Shown here one piece after another: positions 60,871 through 64,000 of a stretch of 64,000 nt of DNA; position 1 is the stretch's first letter; every line of letters begins with the position of its first letter. The stretch covers positions 50,991-114,990 of the forward strand of contig JAJDBJ010000065.1 in the NCBI GenBank assembly GCA_029261395.1, written 5' to 3'. A program made the translations under genes and the position numbers. The stretch comes from Nitrospinaceae bacterium (GTDB lineage Bacteria > Nitrospinota > Nitrospinia > Nitrospinales > Nitrospinaceae). The notes below the pieces were generated by a model that saw nothing but the letters and a program-made list of their open reading frames with translations, searched no databases and was not told the origin of the DNA.

Positions 60871-62121
60871 TTGTCCACCTTTCGTTTCATTCATTGTTCC
60901 GATCTGCATATCGACAGCCCGTTCAAGGGATTCTCCGCGATTCATCCGGTGTGGGCCGAGCGTTTGCGCGAGGCGCCCCTGCAATCGTTTTTGAATATCG
61001 TCGACTTGGCGATTCAGGAGCAGGTGGACGCCGTTATCATTGCGGGCGACGTATTTGACGGCGAGGACAAAAGTTTGCAGGCGCAGTTCAAGTTTCGTGG
61101 TGGACTGCAAACGTTATCCGATCATCACATCCCTGTTTTTATCGCGCACGGCAATCACGATCCGCTCAACACCTGGTCCCGTACCTTGAAATGGCCGGAG
61201 GGAGTGACGGTGTTTCCCGGTAACGGTGTGCAGTCTGTTCCGGTCGTGAAAGACGGCCGGACGCTGGCGCATATTTATGGCACCAGTTTTCCCGAACGGG
61301 ATGTGTTCGATAATCTGACTCACCAGTTTGAGCGGCAACAGGATGCAGGTTTCGCTGTAGCCGTCCTGCACGCGAATGTGGGGGGTCACCCCGACCACGA
61401 TCCTTACGCACCGTGTGCGGTGGACGATCTGGTGGTGCGGGGCATGGATTACTGGGCGCTGGGGCATATTCATCTGCGCGAGGTGTTGCGCGAGAGCCAT
61501 CCGGCGATTGTCTACTGCGGCAATTCGCAGGGCCGGCATTTCAAGGAATCCGGTCCGCGAGGCTGTTGTCTGGTGACTTTGAAAGAAGGTGCCGTGCCCG
61601 ATATCCAGTTTCATGCGACCGATGTCATCCGTTTTGTCGAAAGCTCAGTAGATATGTCCGCCTGCGCCTCACTCGACGCAGTGGTCGAGGAGATCGTCCG
61701 CCAGTGTCGAATACTTTTGGAGCAGGCCGAAGGTCGAAGTTTGGTGGTTCGCCAGACGTTGATCGGTCGGACAGACGTGCATGCGCTTCTGCGCAAGGGA
61801 GGGACGCTGGAAAGTGTGCGCGACGAAGTGTTCCAGAGTTTTGCGGACCGCAGGTCCGGCCTGTGGCTGGAGTTCCGCCTGCAAACCCGCGGGGCATACG
61901 ATATCGACGCCTTGAAACAGGGCAAAGACTTTGTCGCGGATTTGATTGCGCTGTATGACAGCAAGACGGCCACTCTGCCGGAATGCCGGGAACCTCTTAA
62001 AGACCTGTTTCGATCCTGGGAAGGCGGTTACCTGCTTTCGGAATTGACCGATGACGAACTGCGCGAAATTTTGTTCCAGGCTCGCAACCTGACTCTGGAT
62101 CTGTTGGTGAACCGCGACTGA
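60871..62121 (+). CDS. YhaO/SbcD-like metallophosphoesterase (DNA exonuclease)
   Basis: 416 residues with a TTG start, seven bases after AAGGA. The five phosphoesterase motifs occur in order: FIHCSDLHID (residues 6-15), IIAGDVFDGED (about 55-65), FIAHGNHDPL (about 90-99), VLHANVGGH (about 168-176) and ALGHIHLREVL (about 196-206). The C-terminal 180 residues are the capping part, as in YhaO. It is followed by a YhaN-like gene, the usual arrangement of YhaO-YhaN in Bacillus and many other lineages. The pair resembles the SbcCD/Mre11-Rad50 nuclease and is expected to act on DNA ends. Confidence 0.88.
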   Translation: MSTFRFIHCSDLHIDSPFKGFSAIHPVWAERLREAPLQSFLNIVDLAIQEQVDAVIIAGDVFDGEDKSLQAQFKFRGGLQTLSDHHIPVFIAHGNHDPLNTWSRTLKWPEGVTVFPGNGVQSVPVVKDGRTLAHIYGTSFPERDVFDNLTHQFERQQDAGFAVAVLHANVGGHPDHDPYAPCAVDDLVVRGMDYWALGHIHLREVLRESHPAIVYCGNSQGRHFKESGPRGCCLVTLKEGAVPDIQFHATDVIRFVESSVDMSACASLDAVVEEIVRQCRILLEQAEGRSLVVRQTLIGRTDVHALLRKGGTLESVRDEVFQSFADRRSGLWLEFRLQTRGAYDIDALKQGKDFVADLIALYDSKTATLPECREPLKDLFRSWEGGYLLSELTDDELREILFQARNLTLDLLVNRD

Positions 62122-62367
62122 CCCTCTAGAGAGGGAAGCAACTCCTTAGCAGGAGAGGCAACTTGCTGACTGTTGACGGCTATAGAGGGTCGTTGGGCGC
62201 AAGCCCTTTACAGGGCTGGAAACTTTAAAACCGTGAATTGCGCCTGGGAATATTGATTTTTGGAGAACGGTTAGCCAGTTCCCCCTCCGGGTAGGAGCAG
62301 CATCACGCTGGTTTGCATCCCAAAATTTTAAATTGTGAGCGGAGGCACTCCGCTCTGAGTCGATACT
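62122..62367. repeat. Cluster of short palindromes between yhaO- and yhaN-like genes
   Basis: 246 bases with several small palindromes: CCCTCTAGAGAGGG (about 62123-62136), CTCCTTAGCAGGAG (about 62141-62154), GGGCGCAAGCCC (about 62195-62206) and GCGGAGGCACTCCGC (about 62338-62353). A segment CGGTTAGC-AGTTCCCC near 62268 recurs near 10825. The insertions separate two genes that are normally adjacent. Confidence 0.5.
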
Positions 62368-64000
62368 ATGCAAATTAGAGAAATCCATATAGAGCGTTTT
62401 GGTAAATTTTCGCACTGCCGTGTGGTTCCGATATCGCAGGGCCTGAACGTGATTTATGGCAGGAACGAATTTGGCAAGACCACTTTGCTCGAATTCATAC
62501 GCTGGATATTGTTCGGGTTCGAAAAGAAGCGAAAGGGAGTGAACTCCTACACGCCGGTGGCTGGCGGTGAGCATTCGGGAAAATTGATGTGCGAAATGGC
62601 CAACGGCGAGCAGATTTTCATTTCCCGCACCGGAGGCACTCTGGAAGGTCAGGTGAAGGTGCAGTCGGCGGACCGTGAAGGCTCGGGGCAGGCTCATCTG
62701 GAATCGTTTCTCGGCCATGCGTCTCGAAAAATATTTAAAAATATTTACGCTTTCGCGCTGGATGAATTGCAGGACTTGGATTCGCTCATGGAAGAGGAGA
62801 TCAAAAATAAAATCCTGGGCGCCGGGATGGGTCTGGGGCAGGTGTCACTGACCGTAGTGGAAAAGGAAATTCGCGAGCAACAGGATGAATTGTTCAAGCA
62901 GAGAGGGCGATCCGACCGGGCTTTGGACAAGGTGTACCGCGAGATCCGAAAGCGCGAGGAAGAACTTCGCGCCCGGTTCAACGAAGTGAGCCAGTATGAT
63001 GAGTTGAACAAAAAAATCGAAGCTCTGGAGCAAGACCGCGAGAAAGGGGAAATCGATATAAAGGAAATGGAATCGCGCCGGCGGGCTCTGGAGGTGAGGC
63101 ACGAATTGTTCGCCGATTTTATCGGCCTCAAAGACAAGGTCGCCCGGCAGGAAGAACTGGCCGGGGTTCCCGCGATGGATGAAGAGAGCATGCTGGTGTT
63201 TGAAAAGATCCAAACCAAAATCGAGGATTTGAGCCAGCGGTTGGAGGAGGAGAAGGTCAAGCTTCATCAACTGAAACTCAGGCGGGACCCGATACTCGTC
63301 AACCAACCCCTGCTCGACCGGGAAACCGAAATCATGCAACTGCGTCAACTCACCGGGGTGGTCCGGTCCGCGCAGGTGGACAAACATGAGGTCCTGCAGG
63401 AACGGGATCAGCTGAGATCAAAAATCCGTTCAGAAATTGATGGAATCAATCGCGATTGGGATGAAGACCGTGTGCTGGCTCTGGAATGGATTGATGCCGA
63501 AAAACAGTTCGTTGAAAAGCGGGGACAGGAGTTACTGCATTCGGAGCAGTATTTGGTGAATGCCCGCAATAAGCTGGAGCTGCATGAAGAACAATTGCTG
63601 ATGGACAATTCCCAGGAGAATGATTTCCCCAAGGGGATTCGTGTGTCTTCCTGGCTGTTGATGGGAATAGGAGCCGTGGGTGGCGGCTTCGCCTTGTTCT
63701 CGGCCAATATGGAACTGGGAATTTTTATGGGGTTGATGCTGGCCGCCGGCATCGGTCTTTATGTCTGGGCATCCTTCAGCCGTCCGGCGGGTGACAAGGA
63801 AGACCTGCTGGACACTCTGTTGCAGGGCAAACTGGAAAAAGAGGAACATGATTTGGAAGCCGAGCAGGAAGTCTGGCGGGAATGGGTGGAGGACAAGGGG
63901 CTCGATCCGGAGACCTCCATCGCTCACTTCAAGGAGATTCAGACCCGCGTGCGCGCCGTCAAGGAGTGGGTGCATCAGAAACAAAATCTGGATGAACGGA
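62368..64000 (+). CDS. YhaN-like AAA ATPase (SbcC/Rad50-like), partial
   Basis: The first 544 residues are visible; the gene runs out of the window. The N terminus has the Rad50-type start IREIHIERFGKF and Walker A loop YGRNEFGKTTLLEF (about 30-43). A long coiled coil begins near residue 170. Two adjacent membrane helices (about 427-447 and 451-471) interrupt it, which is the hallmark of YhaN and differs from soluble SbcC. The coiled coil resumes after them. The pair with the upstream phosphoesterase suggests a membrane-tethered DNA-end-processing complex. The Walker B part lies beyond the window. Confidence 0.88.
   Translation, partial: MQIREIHIERFGKFSHCRVVPISQGLNVIYGRNEFGKTTLLEFIRWILFGFEKKRKGVNSYTPVAGGEHSGKLMCEMANGEQIFISRTGGTLEGQVKVQSADREGSGQAHLESFLGHASRKIFKNIYAFALDELQDLDSLMEEEIKNKILGAGMGLGQVSLTVVEKEIREQQDELFKQRGRSDRALDKVYREIRKREEELRARFNEVSQYDELNKKIEALEQDREKGEIDIKEMESRRRALEVRHELFADFIGLKDKVARQEELAGVPAMDEESMLVFEKIQTKIEDLSQRLEEEKVKLHQLKLRRDPILVNQPLLDRETEIMQLRQLTGVVRSAQVDKHEVLQERDQLRSKIRSEIDGINRDWDEDRVLALEWIDAEKQFVEKRGQELLHSEQYLVNARNKLELHEEQLLMDNSQENDFPKGIRVSSWLLMGIGAVGGGFALFSANMELGIFMGLMLAAGIGLYVWASFSRPAGDKEDLLDTLLQGKLEKEEHDLEAEQEVWREWVEDKGLDPETSIAHFKEIQTRVRAVKEWVHQKQNLDER

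Noticed and set aside
1..64000. tRNA, rRNA or riboswitch genes
   Set aside because: No T-loop-like GGTTCRANNC with matching acceptor stems, rRNA landmark or known riboswitch core was noticed; a covariance-model scan would be needed to be sure.

Overview
The window is a gene-dense stretch of chromosome from a Gram-negative (diderm) bacterium of moderate GC content. Evidence for an outer membrane and periplasm: a PagL-like lipid A deacylase, an HpnN-like RND/MMPL transporter (hopanoid-type), a BamE-like lipoprotein, Mpl murein-recycling ligase and a PBP4-type carboxypeptidase. No rRNA, tRNA, CRISPR array, phage or intact insertion sequence was seen. The mix of a complete Anbu operon, a protein with three PCP_red domains, a DUF5069 protein and many dispersed palindromic repeats fits a Nitrospinota-like or deltaproteobacterial-type lineage. 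This placement is an inference with low confidence; no marker gene settles it.

Layout. 0-3.8 kb: end of an M20-type peptidase, gamma-glutamyltranspeptidase, a histone H1-like small protein, a secreted poly-aspartate peptide with its own terminator, and an N-formylglutamate amidohydrolase-family protein. 3.9-8.0 kb: the four-gene Anbu operon (circularly permuted ATP-grasp, alpha-E, Anbu proteasome-like protease, transglutaminase-like protease). 8.1-12.4 kb (minus): a small membrane protein, an amidase, NAD kinase, a bifunctional-nuclease (DUF151) protein and an ECF sigma/anti-sigma pair. 12.8-18.7 kb: PagL-like protein, HpnN-like transporter, and a bifunctional class II aldolase/short-chain dehydrogenase. 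18.9-19.7 kb: an AT-rich orphan secreted protein between perfect 38-bp inverted repeats. 19.9-24.7 kb: purS-purQ-purL-purF. 24.7-30.1 kb (minus): peroxiredoxin-like protein, radical SAM protein, a radical-SAM-like barrel without the cluster motif, Mpl, a Gph-type phosphatase and a lipoprotein. 30.4-35.7 kb: metallo-beta-lactamase-fold lipoprotein, DoxX-like membrane protein, acetolactate synthase-type enzyme, aldehyde dehydrogenase, DUF5069 protein. A 1-kb gene-poor, repeat-bearing gap follows. 36.7-46.1 kb: PfkB sugar/nucleoside kinase, PBP4, a disordered GQRN-rich protein, oligoendopeptidase F, ValS and a response regulator with a long acidic tail. 46.3-52.7 kb: a membrane PHP-SH3 protein, a membrane-anchored methyltransferase, an ABC-F ATPase and Opp/Dpp-type permeases. 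52.9-64 kb: a NIF3 protein, the triple PCP_red protein, a very large spermidine synthase-like membrane protein with TPRs, an HD-GYP response regulator, an aldo/keto reductase with ferredoxin-like cysteines, and a YhaO-YhaN (SbcD/SbcC-like) pair cut by the window end.

Cross-cutting observations. Several genes (dacB-like, mpl, NIF3, pepF, perhaps the radical SAM gene) lack a Shine-Dalgarno sequence and have a sigma70-type -10 box 6-10 nt before the ATG, which predicts leaderless mRNAs and fixes their starts. At least two families of palindromic repeats fill the intergenic spaces: a roughly 100-bp inverted-repeat element (five sites) and C/G-rich hairpins. The most promising items for follow-up are the Anbu operon, the inverted-repeat-bounded orphan gene, the leaderless promoters, the cluster-less radical-SAM-like protein, the triple PCP_red protein and the disordered GQRN protein.
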